This document shows positions 12,252-23,093 of a DNA stretch of 64,000 nt, piece after piece. The translations under genes were made by a program, and so were the position numbers. The number at the start of each line of letters is the position of its first letter. Position 1 is the stretch's first letter. Origin of the DNA: Enterobacter cloacae (GTDB lineage: Bacteria; Pseudomonadota; Gammaproteobacteria; Enterobacterales; Enterobacteriaceae); assembly GCF_011078175.1 (NCBI RefSeq), contig NZ_JAALCJ010000007.1, forward strand, positions 124,001 through 188,000. The letters are read 5' to 3'. The notes beneath the pieces were generated by a model. It saw only the letters and a program-made list of their open reading frames with translations. It had not been told where the DNA came from and made no database searches.

Positions 12252-14333
12252 ATGAAAGGCCGCCTGCTGGACGCCATACCGCTCAACGGCCTGACGGGCG
12301 TGGGCGCGGCTCAAAGCAATAAACTGGCGAAGATTGGCCTGCACACCGTGCAGGATCTCCTGCTCCACCTCCCCCTGCGCTACGAAGACCGCACCCAGCT
12401 TTATAAGATTGGCGATCTGCTGCCCGCTATTTACGCCACCGTTGAAGGAGAAGTGCTGAACTGCAACATCACCTTTGGCGGACGCAGGATGATGACCTGC
12501 CAGATCAGCGACGGGACAGGCATTCTCACCATGCGCTTTTTCAACTTCAATGCGGCAATGAAAAACAGCCTTGCTACCGGACGACGCGTACTCGCGTACG
12601 GCGAAGCCAAACGGGGCAAATACGGTGCGGAGATGATCCATCCTGAATACCGCGTCCAGGGCGATCTTAGCTCACCTGAACTACAGGAGACGCTCACGCC
12701 GGTTTATCCAACCACTGAAGGCATTAAGCAGGCTACGCTGCGCAAGCTCACCGACCAGGCGCTGGAGCTGCTCGACACCTGTGCCATTAACGAGCTGCTG
12801 CCACCGGAGCTGGCGCAGGGCATGATGAGCCTGCCGGAGGCGTTGCGCACCCTGCACCGTCCACCGCCAACGCTTCAGCTTGTTGATTTAGAAAACGGTA
12901 AACATCCCGCCCAACGGCGTCTTATCCTTGAGGAATTACTGGCTCATAACCTGAGCATGCTGGCACTGCGCGCCGGTGCGCAGCGTTTCCACGCGCAGCC
13001 ATTAAGCCAGCGTGATGAGCTCAAAGATAAGCTGCTGGCCTCACTGCCATTTAAACCCACCGGCGCCCAGGCGCGGGTAACAGCTGAGATCGAACGTGAT
13101 ATGGCGCTGGATGTGCCAATGATGCGCCTGGTGCAGGGCGACGTGGGTTCCGGAAAAACGCTGGTCGCCGCGCTGGCTGCTTTGCGTGCCATCGCCCACG
13201 GCAAGCAGGTGGCGCTGATGGCGCCGACGGAACTGCTGGCCGAGCAGCACGCCAACAATTTCCGTAACTGGTTCGCCCCGCTGGGAATAGAAGTAGGCTG
13301 GCTGGCCGGGAAGCAGAAGGGCAAAGCACGCCTTGCGCAGCAGGAAGCCATTGCCAGCGGGCAGGTGCAGATGATTGTCGGCACGCACGCCATTTTCCAG
13401 GAACAGGTGCAGTTTAACGGCCTGGCGCTGGTCATTATCGACGAACAGCACCGCTTTGGTGTTCATCAACGTCTGGCGCTATGGGAGAAAGGTCTGCAAC
13501 AGGGCTTTCACCCGCATCAGCTGATCATGACCGCCACGCCTATCCCGCGCACCCTGGCGATGACGGCTTATGCCGATCTGGATACCTCCACCATCGACGA
13601 GCTGCCGCCAGGCCGTACGCCGGTGACTACGGTCGCCATTCCGGACACGCGCCGCAGCGACATTATTGACCGCGTACGCAACGCCTGCACCCAGGAAGGG
13701 CGTCAGGCATACTGGGTCTGTACCCTGATTGAAGAGTCAGAGTTGCTGGAAGCGCAGGCTGCCGAAGCTACGTGGGAAGAGTTAAAACTCGCCCTGCCGG
13801 AGCTGAACGTCGGTCTGGTTCACGGACGCATGAAGCCTGCCGAGAAGCAGGCGGTGATGCAGTTGTTCAAACAGGGCGAGCTGCATTTACTCGTTGCGAC
13901 CACGGTCATCGAAGTGGGCGTGGACGTGCCGAACTCCAGCCTGATGATTATCGAAAACCCGGAGCGTCTCGGCCTGGCGCAGCTCCACCAGCTGCGAGGC
14001 CGCGTGGGCCGTGGCGCGATCGCCTCTCACTGCGTGCTGCTCTACAAAGCTCCGCTGTCGAAAACCGCGCAGATGCGTTTGCAGGTATTACGCGACAGCA
14101 ATGACGGCTTCGTGATTGCGCAAAAAGATCTGGAGATCCGCGGTCCGGGCGAACTGCTGGGCACGCGTCAGACGGGTAACGCCGAATTTAAGGTGGCAGA
14201 TTTGCTGCGCGATCAGGCCATGATCCCCGAAGTACAACGCCTTGCGCGTCATATTCATGAACGCTACCCCGAACAGGCGGCAGCGTTAATTGAACGCTGG
14301 ATGCCGGAAACCGAGCGCTATTCCAACGCCTGA
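12252..14333 (+). CDS. recG: ATP-dependent DNA helicase RecG
   Basis: Superfamily 2 translocase that remodels stalled replication forks and Holliday junctions. The N-terminal wedge/OB domain (about 1-150) contacts the junction, Walker A GDVGSGKT lies near 295, the Walker B-type DEQHRFG near 396, and the C-terminal helicase motifs include TTVIEVGVDVPN and QLRGRVGRG. 693 residues, as in E. coli. Last gene of the gmk-spoT operon; convergent with gltS three bases later. Confidence 0.97.
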   Translation: MKGRLLDAIPLNGLTGVGAAQSNKLAKIGLHTVQDLLLHLPLRYEDRTQLYKIGDLLPAIYATVEGEVLNCNITFGGRRMMTCQISDGTGILTMRFFNFNAAMKNSLATGRRVLAYGEAKRGKYGAEMIHPEYRVQGDLSSPELQETLTPVYPTTEGIKQATLRKLTDQALELLDTCAINELLPPELAQGMMSLPEALRTLHRPPPTLQLVDLENGKHPAQRRLILEELLAHNLSMLALRAGAQRFHAQPLSQRDELKDKLLASLPFKPTGAQARVTAEIERDMALDVPMMRLVQGDVGSGKTLVAALAALRAIAHGKQVALMAPTELLAEQHANNFRNWFAPLGIEVGWLAGKQKGKARLAQQEAIASGQVQMIVGTHAIFQEQVQFNGLALVIIDEQHRFGVHQRLALWEKGLQQGFHPHQLIMTATPIPRTLAMTAYADLDTSTIDELPPGRTPVTTVAIPDTRRSDIIDRVRNACTQEGRQAYWVCTLIEESELLEAQAAEATWEELKLALPELNVGLVHGRMKPAEKQAVMQLFKQGELHLLVATTVIEVGVDVPNSSLMIIENPERLGLAQLHQLRGRVGRGAIASHCVLLYKAPLSKTAQMRLQVLRDSNDGFVIAQKDLEIRGPGELLGTRQTGNAEFKVADLLRDQAMIPEVQRLARHIHERYPEQAAALIERWMPETERYSNA

Positions 14334-14336
14334 CGG

Positions 14337-15539
14337 TCAGCCAAATATCGGCAGCATCAGGTAGAGCTTTATGACCAGCGCGTTGACGATATCAATGAAG
14401 AATGCGCCCACCATCGGCACCACCAAAAACGCCATGTGCGACGGGCCGAACCGTTCGGTGATCGCCTGCATATTAGCGATAGCCGTTGGGGTTGCCCCCA
14501 GACCAAACCCACAGTGCCCGGCCGCCAGCACCGCTGCATCGTAGTTTTTCCCCATCATGCGCCAGGTCACGAACATGGCGTACAGCGCCATAAACAGCGT
14601 CTGCACCGCCAGAATCGCCACCATCGGCAGCGCCAGCGAGGCCAGTTCCCACAGCTTGAGGCTCATCAGCGCCATCGCCAGAAACAGCGACAGACAGACG
14701 TTACCGAGCACCGATACCGCCCGCTCAAACACGCGGTAGAAGCCCATCAGCGCCAGACCGTTGCTCAGAATGACCCCGATAAACAGCACGCAGACAAAGG
14801 TCGGCAGTTCAAACGCTGTACCCGCCAGCCATTGCGCAACCACTTTGCCCACGGTCAGGCAGATAGCAATCATCGCTATGGTTTCAATCAGTACCAGCGA
14901 AGTGATGCTGCGTCCAACATCCGGTTTTTCGAATGCCGTCGGCACCATTTCATCGTCTGGTCTGCCATTCGGCGTGGTGGAGTGTTTAACCAAATAACGG
15001 GCCACCGGGCCGCCAATCAGACCGCCGAGCACCAGGCCAAAGGTCGCGCAGGCCATCGCCACTTCCGTTGCGTTTTCAAAGCCATAGCGTTCGATAAACA
15101 GCTTGCTCCACGCCGCGCCCGTTCCGTGGCCGCCTGACAGGGTAATCGACCCCGCCAGCAGACCCATCAGCGGATCCAGCCCCAGCAGCGACGCCATACC
15201 GATACCGATGGCGTTTTGCATCAGCAGCAGGCCCACCACGACAATCAGAAACACGCCCAGCACCTTGCCGCCCGAACGCAGGCTGGCGAGGTTGGCGTTC
15301 AGGCCGATTGTGGCGAAGAAGGCCAGCATCAATGGGTCTTTAAGGGACATATCAAAATCGATTTCCCAGCCCATGCTTTTTTTCAGTACCAGCAGGGCCA
15401 GTGCCACCAGCAATCCACCGGCAACAGGTTCAGGAATGGTGTACTTTTTCAGAAAGGAAACACTGTGTACCAGCTTGCGACCAAGCAGAAGAACCAGCGT
15501 TGCGGCAACAAGGGTCGATAACGTATCGAGATGAATCAT
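14337..15539 (-). CDS. gltS: Sodium/glutamate symporter GltS
   Basis: Na+-coupled L- and D-glutamate transporter of the inner membrane. 400 residues, about ten to twelve hydrophobic segments, with the inverted-repeat pore motifs SGGHGTGAAW (about 135-144) and GHCGFGLGATPTAIANM (about 342-358) typical of the ESS family. Divergent from xanP, with 223 bp between them. Confidence 0.95.
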   Translation of the reverse strand: MIHLDTLSTLVAATLVLLLGRKLVHSVSFLKKYTIPEPVAGGLLVALALLVLKKSMGWEIDFDMSLKDPLMLAFFATIGLNANLASLRSGGKVLGVFLIVVVGLLLMQNAIGIGMASLLGLDPLMGLLAGSITLSGGHGTGAAWSKLFIERYGFENATEVAMACATFGLVLGGLIGGPVARYLVKHSTTPNGRPDDEMVPTAFEKPDVGRSITSLVLIETIAMIAICLTVGKVVAQWLAGTAFELPTFVCVLFIGVILSNGLALMGFYRVFERAVSVLGNVCLSLFLAMALMSLKLWELASLALPMVAILAVQTLFMALYAMFVTWRMMGKNYDAAVLAAGHCGFGLGATPTAIANMQAITERFGPSHMAFLVVPMVGAFFIDIVNALVIKLYLMLPIFG

Positions 15540-15694
15540 AGAGGCTCCTGTTATGCGCGTGTTCCATACACACGCGGCGTTATCCTGGGCCGGGTGATGC
15601 TCGTCATGAGCCCCGGCGCGAAAAGTGTAATTTTTTTTCCCTGGTCGTTGTAGAAAACCTGCTCACACCGGCAGATTTTCTCTCTTTTTTTTGC

Positions 15695-15710
15695 TGGCAA
15701 TCGTTTGCTT
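15695..15710. promoter_or_regulatory. Probable PurR box upstream of xanP
   Basis: The 16-mer TGGCAATCGTTTGCTT matches the PurR consensus ANGCAANCGNTTNCNT at every fixed base except the first. It lies 53 bases before the xanP start, where a repressor would block the promoter, and fits control of a purine-base importer by hypoxanthine/guanine-bound PurR. Confidence 0.6.
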
Positions 15711-15762
15711 TTACCAGGTGGTCAGATAAAATGCCCGCTTTTCCACCATGGAATTGCCGCCG

Positions 15763-17154
15763 ATGTCCGTTAACACCATAGAGCCGCCTGATGCGCAACC
15801 GATTGCGCAGAAGCAAAATAGCGAACTGATTTACCGCCTTGAAGACCGCCCGCCGCTACCGCAGACGCTTTTCGCGGCCTGCCAGCATCTTCTGGCGATG
15901 TTTGTCGCGGTGATCACCCCGGCGCTGCTGATCTGCCAGGCGCTCGGCTTACCGGCACAGGATACGCAACACATTATCAGTATGTCTCTGTTCGCTTCCG
16001 GCGTGGCCTCCATCATTCAGATTAAAGCGTGGGGTCCGGTGGGTTCGGGTTTGCTGTCGATTCAGGGCACCAGCTTTAACTTTGTGGCGCCGCTGATCAT
16101 GGGCGGTACGGCACTGAAAACCGGCGGCGCAGATGTCCCGACGATGATGGCTGCGCTTTTCGGCACCCTGATGCTGGCAAGCTGCACAGAGATGATCATC
16201 TCCCGCGTTCTGCATCTGGCGCGCCGCGTGATCACCCCGCTGGTCTCCGGCGTGGTGGTGATGATTATCGGCCTGTCGCTGATCCAGGTGGGTCTGACCT
16301 CTATCGGTGGCGGCTACGCGGCAATGAGCGACCATACCTTCGGCGCGCCGAAAAACCTGCTGCTGGCAGGCGTCGTGCTGGCGATCATTATTCTGCTTAA
16401 CCGCCAGCGTAACCCGTACCTGCGCGTGGCCTCACTGGTGATCGCCATGGCGGCCGGTTATCTTCTGGCATGGGCGCTGGGTATGCTGCCGGAAAACACC
16501 GCGCCGTCCAACAGCGCGTTGATTACCGTGCCAACGCCGCTCTACTACGGCCTGGGCATTGACTGGAGCCTGCTGCTGCCGCTGATGCTGGTCTTTATGA
16601 TCACCTCGCTGGAAACCATTGGCGATATCACCGCCACTTCCGACGTGTCCGAGCAGCCGGTCTCCGGCCCGCTGTATATGAAGCGTCTGAAGGGCGGCGT
16701 GCTGGCGAATGGACTGAACTCGTTTGTCTCGGCGGTGTTCAACACCTTCCCGAACTCCTGCTTCGGCCAGAACAACGGCGTGATCCAGCTGACCGGCGTC
16801 GCCAGCCGCTACGTGGGCTTCGTGGTGGCGCTGATGTTGGTAGTTCTCGGCCTGTTCCCGGCGGTGAGCGGCTTTGTGCAGCACATTCCTGAGCCGGTAC
16901 TGGGCGGCGCAACGCTGGTGATGTTCGGAACCATCGCGGCCTCCGGGGTGCGCATCGTCTCCCGCGAGCCACTGAACCGCCGCGCAATCATGATTATTGC
17001 GCTGTCGCTGGCCGTGGGCCTGGGTGTTTCTCAGCAGCCGTTGATCCTGCAATTTGCCCCGGACTGGGTGAAAAACCTGCTATCATCCGGCATCGCCGCG
17101 GGCGGTATTACCGCTATCGTGCTGAACCTCATTTTCCCGCCTGAAAAGAACTGA
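15763..17154 (+). CDS. xanP: Xanthine:proton symporter XanP
   Basis: Nucleobase-ascorbate transporter (NAT/NCS2) family importer of xanthine, formerly YicE. 463 residues from MSVNTIEP with about 14 membrane segments; the family signatures [10 protein letters not shown] (about 104-113), the acidic [11 protein letters not shown] region and the NAT motif [17 protein letters not shown] (about 332-348) are all present. An upstream ATG at 15748 would add five residues; neither start has a strong ribosome site, and the family length favours 15763. Confidence 0.94.
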   Translation: MSVNTIEPPDAQPIAQKQNSELIYRLEDRPPLPQTLFAACQHLLAMFVAVITPALLICQALGLPAQDTQHIISMSLFASGVASIIQIKAWGPVGSGLLSIQGTSFNFVAPLIMGGTALKTGGADVPTMMAALFGTLMLASCTEMIISRVLHLARRVITPLVSGVVVMIIGLSLIQVGLTSIGGGYAAMSDHTFGAPKNLLLAGVVLAIIILLNRQRNPYLRVASLVIAMAAGYLLAWALGMLPENTAPSNSALITVPTPLYYGLGIDWSLLLPLMLVFMITSLETIGDITATSDVSEQPVSGPLYMKRLKGGVLANGLNSFVSAVFNTFPNSCFGQNNGVIQLTGVASRYVGFVVALMLVVLGLFPAVSGFVQHIPEPVLGGATLVMFGTIAASGVRIVSREPLNRRAIMIIALSLAVGLGVSQQPLILQFAPDWVKNLLSSGIAAGGITAIVLNLIFPPEKN

Positions 17155-17160
17155 TCCCCA

Positions 17161-17187
17161 CACGGCAGGCTGTCAATGCCTGCCGTG
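17161..17187 (+). terminator. xanP terminator hairpin
   Basis: Perfect 10-bp stem CACGGCAGGC/GCCTGCCGTG with a seven-base loop, six bases after the xanP stop. The following ACATCTCTTT is a weak T-tract. Confidence 0.55.
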
Positions 17188-17272
17188 ACATCTCTTTACA
17201 CCATTCCCGCCTTGAGCATTGCGCATAAATCGTGCATAACACCCTTATGTGCGTTTCGCGGGAAGGAAGACC

Positions 17273-18961
17273 ATGAAATTTATTGGAAAGCTGCTTATCT
17301 ATCTTCTGGTAGCCCTGCTTATTGTAGTGCTCGCCTTTTATTTTCTGCTCCAGACCCGCTGGGGCGCATCGCAGGTCAGCAGCTGGATCACGGTGAATAC
17401 CGATTACGAGCTTAACTTTGACCTGATGGATCATCGGTTTTCATCCCCTTCTCACATCCTTCTGGAAAATGTCACCTTCGGACGAGATGGCAAGCCGGCC
17501 ACGCTGGTTGCTAAAAAAGTGGATATTGGCTTAAGCAGCCGCCAGATCACCGATCCGCTGCATATGGACGCCATCACTCTGTTCGATGGCACGCTGAATT
17601 TATCATCGCAGACGGCGCCGCTGCCGTTCCAGGCCGACCGTCTGCAACTGAATAACATGGCCTTTAACAGCCCGAACACGGCGTGGGATCTGAGTGCGCA
17701 AAAGGTTACCGGCGGCGTTAGCCCATGGCAGCCCGAGGCGGGGAACGTGCTCGGGAAAAATGCGCAAATCCAGATGAGCGCAGGCTCGCTCACGCTCAAT
17801 GGCATACCGGCTAACAATGTGCTGATTCAGGGGCAACTCAACGGCAAAGAGGTGGTGCTGAACACCATCGGTGCCGATATGGCGCGCGGTTCGCTTACGG
17901 GTTCGGCCCTGCGTAATGCCGACGGTGGCTGGGTAATCGACACCCTGCGGCTGAATGAGATCCGCCTGCAAAGCGACAAATCACTGCTGAATTTCTTCGC
18001 CCCTCTCTCCACGCTGCCTTCATTACAGATTGGGCGGCTGGAAGTGACCGATGCCCGTTTACAGGGGCCTGACTGGGCAGTAACCGACCTTGACCTTAGC
18101 CTGCGTAACCTGACCCTGAGTAAAGGTGACTGGCAAAGCCAGGAGGGACGGTTATCCATGAACGCCAGCGAGTTTATCTACGGCTCGCTGCATCTGTTTG
18201 ACCCCATCCTGAACGCAGAATTCTCCCCGCAGGGCATTGCGCTGCGCCAGTTTACCTCGCGCTGGGAAGGCGGCATGGTGCGCACCTCCGGTAACTGGCT
18301 GCGCGAGGGTCAGGCGCTGGTGCTGGACGACGTTGCCATTGCCGGGCTGGAATATACGCTTCCGGAAAACTGGAAAACGCTGTGGATGGATCCGCTCCCG
18401 GCATGGCTGAACAGCGTGACGCTGAAAAAATTCGGCCTGAGCCGCAACCTGGTCATCGACATCGATCCTGCTTTCCCGTGGCAGGTTACTTCCCTTGACG
18501 GCTACGGCGCTAATCTGCGGCTGGCGCAGGATCACAAGTGGGGCGTGTGGGGCGGTAACGCAACCCTCAACGGGGCGGCAGCAACCTTTAACCGCGTCGA
18601 CGTGCGTCGCCCGTCGCTGGCGCTGAATGCCAACGCCGCCACGGTGAACATTACCGACCTGAGCGCCTTTACCGAAAAAGGTATATTGGAAGCGACGGCG
18701 ACGGTTTCGCAGTTGCCGCAGCGGCAAACCACCGTGAGCCTGAACGGGCGCGGCGTGCCGCTCAACGTCTTGCAGCAGTGGGGCTGGCCAGCGCTACCGG
18801 TGACGGGCGATGGCAATATTCAGCTCACCGCCAGCGGCAGCGTGCAGGCCAATGCGCCGCTGAAGCCGACGGTGAACGGCAAGCTGAGCGCGGTGAATAT
18901 GGATAAACAGCAGGTAGAGCAGACGATGACGGGTGGCATTGTTTCAACACCCGTGCAATAA
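17273..18961 (+). CDS. yicH: AsmA-family protein YicH
   Basis: Inner-membrane anchored periplasmic protein of the AsmA family, 562 residues. One N-terminal transmembrane helix (about 4-25) is followed by a long beta-rich domain, including LENVTFGRDGKPATLV and, at about 435-470, the AsmA C-terminal type segment. Relatives such as TamB and YhdP are thought to bridge the envelope and move phospholipids; YicH itself is less well defined. Start at MKFIGKL behind GGAAGGA. Confidence 0.9.
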   Translation: MKFIGKLLIYLLVALLIVVLAFYFLLQTRWGASQVSSWITVNTDYELNFDLMDHRFSSPSHILLENVTFGRDGKPATLVAKKVDIGLSSRQITDPLHMDAITLFDGTLNLSSQTAPLPFQADRLQLNNMAFNSPNTAWDLSAQKVTGGVSPWQPEAGNVLGKNAQIQMSAGSLTLNGIPANNVLIQGQLNGKEVVLNTIGADMARGSLTGSALRNADGGWVIDTLRLNEIRLQSDKSLLNFFAPLSTLPSLQIGRLEVTDARLQGPDWAVTDLDLSLRNLTLSKGDWQSQEGRLSMNASEFIYGSLHLFDPILNAEFSPQGIALRQFTSRWEGGMVRTSGNWLREGQALVLDDVAIAGLEYTLPENWKTLWMDPLPAWLNSVTLKKFGLSRNLVIDIDPAFPWQVTSLDGYGANLRLAQDHKWGVWGGNATLNGAAATFNRVDVRRPSLALNANAATVNITDLSAFTEKGILEATATVSQLPQRQTTVSLNGRGVPLNVLQQWGWPALPVTGDGNIQLTASGSVQANAPLKPTVNGKLSAVNMDKQQVEQTMTGGIVSTPVQ

Positions 18962-18984
18962 ACAAGCCGGGTGGCAGTTTTATC

Positions 18985-19018
18985 CCCTCTCCCTGTGGGA
19001 GAGGGTAAGGGTGAGGGC
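18985..19018. repeat. C-rich intergenic palindrome, copy 1
   Basis: CCCCTCTCCCTGTGGGAGAGGG followed by TAAGGGTGAGGG. The same core CCCTCTCCC-NNN-GGGAGAGGG plus GGGTGAGGG tail recurs at 29562, 44896, 45906 and 45964, in both orientations and always between genes. Confidence 0.75.
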
Positions 19019-19041
19019 ATCAGACCGCATAATTACCGTAG

Positions 19042-19076
19042 GCCCGGTAAGGCGCAGCCGCCACCGGGCATTTTTT
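19042..19076 (+). terminator. REP-like hairpin with T-run after yicH
   Basis: GCCCGGT/ACCGGGC arms around a GC-rich loop, followed by ATTTTTT. It is REP-like in sequence but has the form of a Rho-independent terminator for yicH, and lies just before the convergent end of yicI. Confidence 0.7.
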
Positions 19077-19080
19077 CAGC

Positions 19081-21399
19081 TCAGAGGTGAACAACCACCT
19101 CATTCCCCTCGGCTTTCACCACCACGCCCCACTCGCTTCCCGCATGTGAACCGCCTTTCACGCCGCCCACCTTCTGCACGTTGCGCAAGCAAACCGACCA
19201 GTTTCGTGCCTCACCCGCGCCGGTCAGGGTCACGATGTCGCCTTCTCGTGACGCTTTCAGCGTAAACGCCACCGCGCCGTCCGCCGCAGGCACTTCGCTC
19301 ACCGCCGTTGCGCCATCCTCCAGGTTAAACAGCTGGAAAGCGGTCCCCTCATTCCACGCATAGTCCGGCTTCTGGTTATTGTTGCCCAGCGCCAGCAGGG
19401 TGTTATCGCGCACATACACCGGAAGGCTCAGGAAATCGTGCTGCTGCTTATGCCAGCGGCTGCCCTGAATTTCGTCGTTATGCCACAGGTGCGTCCAGCG
19501 CCCTTCCGGCAGCCAGAACTGCACGTCGCCCGCCTCGGAGAACACCGGCGCGACCATCACCGCATCTCCCAGCATGTACTGGCGGTCGAGATAATCGCAC
19601 GCCGGATCGTCCGGGAACTCCAGCATCATCGCCCGCAGCATCGGCGTGCCGCACTCGCGCGCCAGCGCCGCCTGACGGTACAGATACGGCATCATCCGGC
19701 ACTTCAGCTGCGTAAAGTGGCGCACCACGTCGCAGGACTCGTCATCGTACGCCCACGGCACGCGGTAGGATTTACTGCCGTGCAGGCGGCTGTGGCTGGA
19801 TAAAAGCCCGAACGCGCACCAGCGTTTGTAGACGTGCGCCGGGGCGGTGTTTTCGAATCCGCCGATATCGTGGCTCCAGAACCCGAAGCCGGACAGACCA
19901 ATCGACAGCCCGCCGCGCAGGCTTTCGGCCATTGATTCATAGTTGGCGTAGCAGTCGCCGCCCCAGTGCACCGGGAACTGCTGCGCGCCCACGGACGCGG
20001 AGCGGGCAAACAGCACCGCCTCTTGCTCGCCGACGGTCTCTTTCAGCACGTTCCACACCAGTTCGTTGTAGATATAGGCGTAGTGGTTATGCATTTTCTG
20101 CGGATCGGATCCGTCGAACCACTGCACGTCCGTTGGGATGCGCTCGCCAAAATCGGTTTTAAAGCAGTCGACGCCGATATCCACCAGGCCTTTCAGCTTG
20201 TCGGCATACCACCGGCACGCTTCCGGGTTAGTGAGGTCATAAATTGCCAGCCCCGGTTGCCACTTATCCCACTGCCACAGGGAGCCGTCCGGGCGCTTGA
20301 GCAGGTACCCCTTCTCTTTCAGTTCGCGAAATACCGGCGACTTCTGGCCGATGTACGGGTTAATCCACACGCAGACCTTCAGCCCTTTCTCCTTCAGGCG
20401 GCGGATCATCCCTTCCGGGTCCGGGAAGGTCACCGGGTCCCACTCGAAGTCGCACCACTGGAAGGCCTTCATCCAGAAGCAGTCGAAGTGGAAGACGTGC
20501 AGCGGCAGGTCGCGTTTGGCCATGCCGTCGATAAAGCTGTTGACCGTGGCTTCGTCGTAGTTAGTGGTGAACGATGTGGTCAGCCACAGGCCGAACGACC
20601 ACGCGGGCGGCAGCGCCGGACGTCCCGTGAACCGCGTATAGCGGTTGAGCACCTCTTTCGGCGTCGGGCCGTCGATCACAAAGTACTCCAGATACTCCCC
20701 TTCGACGCTGAACTGCACTTTGGAGACTTTCTCCGAGCCGACTTCGAACGAGACGTTTTCCGGGTGATTGACCAGCACACCGTAGCCGCGGTTGGTCAGG
20801 TAGAACGGGATATTTTTGTAGGACTGCTCGGTGCTGGTGCCGCCGTCGCGGTTCCAGGTTTCGACCGTCTGGCCGTTGCGCACCAGGGCGGTGAAGCGCT
20901 CGCCCAGACCGTAGACCGTTTCGCCCACGCCGAGGTCGAGCCGTTCAAACAGGTAGTTGCGATCGGTGTTGGTATCCTGCACGTAGCCGTTATTTTTCAG
21001 CTGGCTACCGGTAATGCGCTGGCCGTTGCGCAGAAAATCCAGCGCCCAGAACTCGCCTTTGGTCACGCGCACGCTGACGCTACCGCTTTTTAGCTCGGCA
21101 AATTCCGCGTTGTTTTCAATCTCGACCTTCACGTCTTTCAGCACGTTCAGCGGGTAATGTGGGCCGTTGTTCAGAGCGCCCTGGAAGTGCTCGATGCGCA
21201 CCCCGACAATCCCCTCCTGCGGGGCAAACAGGCGCACCGTGAACATGAGCGTGTCGAGCTGCCAGGTGCGCTCACGCACGTCACGCGGTGCCACGTAGAC
21301 CACCAGGTCATTGCCCTGCTGCTCCACGTCGAACACCTGAACCGGATACGTCACGTTCAGACCCGGTTGAATAAGCCAGTTTCCATCACTGATTTTCAT
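19081..21399 (-). CDS. yicI: Alpha-xylosidase YicI (GH31)
   Basis: Hydrolyses alpha-xylosidic bonds, such as isoprimeverose, as a cytoplasmic hexamer. 772 residues, as in E. coli. The catalytic nucleophile Asp lies in KTDFGERIP (about residue 416), and the downstream [15 protein letters not shown] and [21 protein letters not shown] blocks are GH31 signatures. It follows the transporter yicJ by 12 bases with its own AGGA site, so the pair forms an uptake-plus-hydrolysis operon. Confidence 0.96.
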   Translation of the reverse strand: MKISDGNWLIQPGLNVTYPVQVFDVEQQGNDLVVYVAPRDVRERTWQLDTLMFTVRLFAPQEGIVGVRIEHFQGALNNGPHYPLNVLKDVKVEIENNAEFAELKSGSVSVRVTKGEFWALDFLRNGQRITGSQLKNNGYVQDTNTDRNYLFERLDLGVGETVYGLGERFTALVRNGQTVETWNRDGGTSTEQSYKNIPFYLTNRGYGVLVNHPENVSFEVGSEKVSKVQFSVEGEYLEYFVIDGPTPKEVLNRYTRFTGRPALPPAWSFGLWLTTSFTTNYDEATVNSFIDGMAKRDLPLHVFHFDCFWMKAFQWCDFEWDPVTFPDPEGMIRRLKEKGLKVCVWINPYIGQKSPVFRELKEKGYLLKRPDGSLWQWDKWQPGLAIYDLTNPEACRWYADKLKGLVDIGVDCFKTDFGERIPTDVQWFDGSDPQKMHNHYAYIYNELVWNVLKETVGEQEAVLFARSASVGAQQFPVHWGGDCYANYESMAESLRGGLSIGLSGFGFWSHDIGGFENTAPAHVYKRWCAFGLLSSHSRLHGSKSYRVPWAYDDESCDVVRHFTQLKCRMMPYLYRQAALARECGTPMLRAMMLEFPDDPACDYLDRQYMLGDAVMVAPVFSEAGDVQFWLPEGRWTHLWHNDEIQGSRWHKQQHDFLSLPVYVRDNTLLALGNNNQKPDYAWNEGTAFQLFNLEDGATAVSEVPAADGAVAFTLKASREGDIVTLTGAGEARNWSVCLRNVQKVGGVKGGSHAGSEWGVVVKAEGNEVVVHL

Positions 21400-21411
21400 G
21401 CTTTCGTCCTC

Positions 21412-22803
21412 TTAGTTCTGCAATTCTTTGCTGACCGGCAGGTTTTCAAACTCCTGCTGATTGCGGCGCGCGCCCTGCGCCAGCTCGCCCAGGATTTTGG
21501 TCAGGAAGGGGGTTTTCAGCGTGTAGTAGCGTTTGGCGATAATGGCGCTCAGCACGTAGCAGACCGCCGGGGCCAGGGTAAACAGGCCGATAATGATGCT
21601 GATGGTCGCGCTGTTCTGGGTTTTGGCTGCCGCGTCGTAGCCGCCGCCTGCCAGCATCCAGCCGATCATCGCCCCGCCCAGCGCCAGGCCAAGCTTCAGT
21701 ACGAACAGCGTGCCGGCAAAGCTGATCCCGGTCAGACGCTTGCCGTTGGTCCATTCGCCGTAGTCGACGGTATCGGACATCATCACCCACTGGATAGGCG
21801 TCACCAGCTGGTGCAGCACGCCGATGACGAAGATAAAGGCGAACATCACCACGGTGGCATGCATCGGCACGAAGAACATCGCCACGCTCACCACCGCCAG
21901 CGCTGCGTTGGTCCACCAGAAGATGCTGACCTTACACTTCCAGTCGGTGAGCGGTTTCGCCAGCGCAGAGCCGATCAGGTTGCCGACGCAGTAGGTGGTG
22001 AGGAACGCGACGAACACCTCCGGCGAGCCCATGATCCAGGTGCAGTAGTACATCATCGCCCCGCCGCGCACGCAGACGGCGAGGATGTTGAGGATGGTCA
22101 GCACGCCGACGATGCGCCACTGGTCGTTTTGCCAGATGTCGCGCAGGTCTTCCCGCATGGAGGTGGTGCTCGGCGGCACCTGGATGCGCTCTTTGGTGGT
22201 GAAGAAGCAGAACGCCAGCATCAGGAACGCGACCACCGACAGCACGGCGATCCCGCCCTGAAAGCCGAACGCTTTGTCGTCGCCGCCAATCAGGTTCACC
22301 AGCGGCATCATCAGCACCGTGGAGAGCATGCCGCCCGCCGTCGCCAGCACGAAGCGCCAGGATTGCAGGGAGATACGCTGCGTCGGATCGTTGGTAATTA
22401 CGCCGCCCAATGCGCAGTACGGGATGTTAACCACGGTGTAGAGCAAGGTCAGCAGCGTATAGGTGATGGCGGCATAGACCATTTTGCCGTTGGGGCTGAG
22501 GTCCGGCGTGGTGTAGGCCAGCACGCAGACGATGCCGAACGGGATAGCGCCGGACAAAATCCACGGACGGAACTTGCCCCAGCGGCTGCGGGTGCGGTCG
22601 GCAATCAGCCCCATGCATGGGTCGGAGATTGCGTCCAGCGCGCGGGCCAGCAGGAACATGGTGCCGACAAACCCGGCGGGAATGCCGAAAATATCGGTGT
22701 AGAAAAACATCATGTAAAGCATGACGTTATCAAAAATGATGTGGCTGGCGGCGTCTCCCATGCCGTAGCCAATCTTCTCTTTTACTGACAATACTTCGCT
22801 CAT
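21412..22803 (-). CDS. yicJ: GPH-family sugar:cation symporter YicJ
   Basis: Glycoside-pentoside-hexuronide transporter (melibiose carrier family), 463 residues with twelve membrane segments. DAISDPCMGLIADRTRSRWGKFRP (cation-site region, about 50-75) and the central MMSDTVDYGEW motif are typical. Probably imports the xyloside hydrolysed by YicI. I start it at MSEVLSVKEK, which matches E. coli; the upstream extension in the same frame is not conserved. Confidence 0.93.
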   Translation of the reverse strand: MSEVLSVKEKIGYGMGDAASHIIFDNVMLYMMFFYTDIFGIPAGFVGTMFLLARALDAISDPCMGLIADRTRSRWGKFRPWILSGAIPFGIVCVLAYTTPDLSPNGKMVYAAITYTLLTLLYTVVNIPYCALGGVITNDPTQRISLQSWRFVLATAGGMLSTVLMMPLVNLIGGDDKAFGFQGGIAVLSVVAFLMLAFCFFTTKERIQVPPSTTSMREDLRDIWQNDQWRIVGVLTILNILAVCVRGGAMMYYCTWIMGSPEVFVAFLTTYCVGNLIGSALAKPLTDWKCKVSIFWWTNAALAVVSVAMFFVPMHATVVMFAFIFVIGVLHQLVTPIQWVMMSDTVDYGEWTNGKRLTGISFAGTLFVLKLGLALGGAMIGWMLAGGGYDAAAKTQNSATISIIIGLFTLAPAVCYVLSAIIAKRYYTLKTPFLTKILGELAQGARRNQQEFENLPVSKELQN

Positions 22804-23056
22804 CTTTTTTTCATCCTTCACGCTGTAGGGGGCGCTGAGACCGGTTGCATTGGTTTTAAACCATTGTTTCAAAGGCGGGTATTGCGTTTTCTGGTTAGCA
22901 GATTACGTTTCTTGTTTTTTGTGATCGCGGTAAATGTTGGCAGCACGAAAGGCTAACATGAGGATTTTCTTAAGAATTAACTGAAACAGGGGGGTACAGG
23001 TCAAAAGAGAGGTGAAAAAAGTGTGTCGGGGTATGTGGTAAATGCCTGAAAGTAGC

Positions 23057-23062
23057 TATAAT
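23057..23062 (+). promoter_or_regulatory. selC promoter -10 box
   Basis: TATAAT followed by the GC-rich discriminator GCGCCCCGC, typical of a stringently controlled tRNA promoter, 31 bases before the mature tRNA. The -35 region is poor. The rest of the gap 22804-23056 holds the yicJ promoter region, where I recognise nothing certain. Confidence 0.55.
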
Positions 23063-23093
23063 GCGCCCCGCCTCCATGTAGCAATGCAGGCGC

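Noticed and set aside
19966..21093. 375-residue plus-strand reading frame
   Set aside because: Antisense shadow of yicI with biased composition and no recognisable domain.
21157..22788. 543-residue plus-strand reading frame
   Set aside because: It is wholly antisense to yicJ and the start of yicI, is rich in His, Gln and Arg as expected for the complement of GC-rich genes, and shows no family motif.
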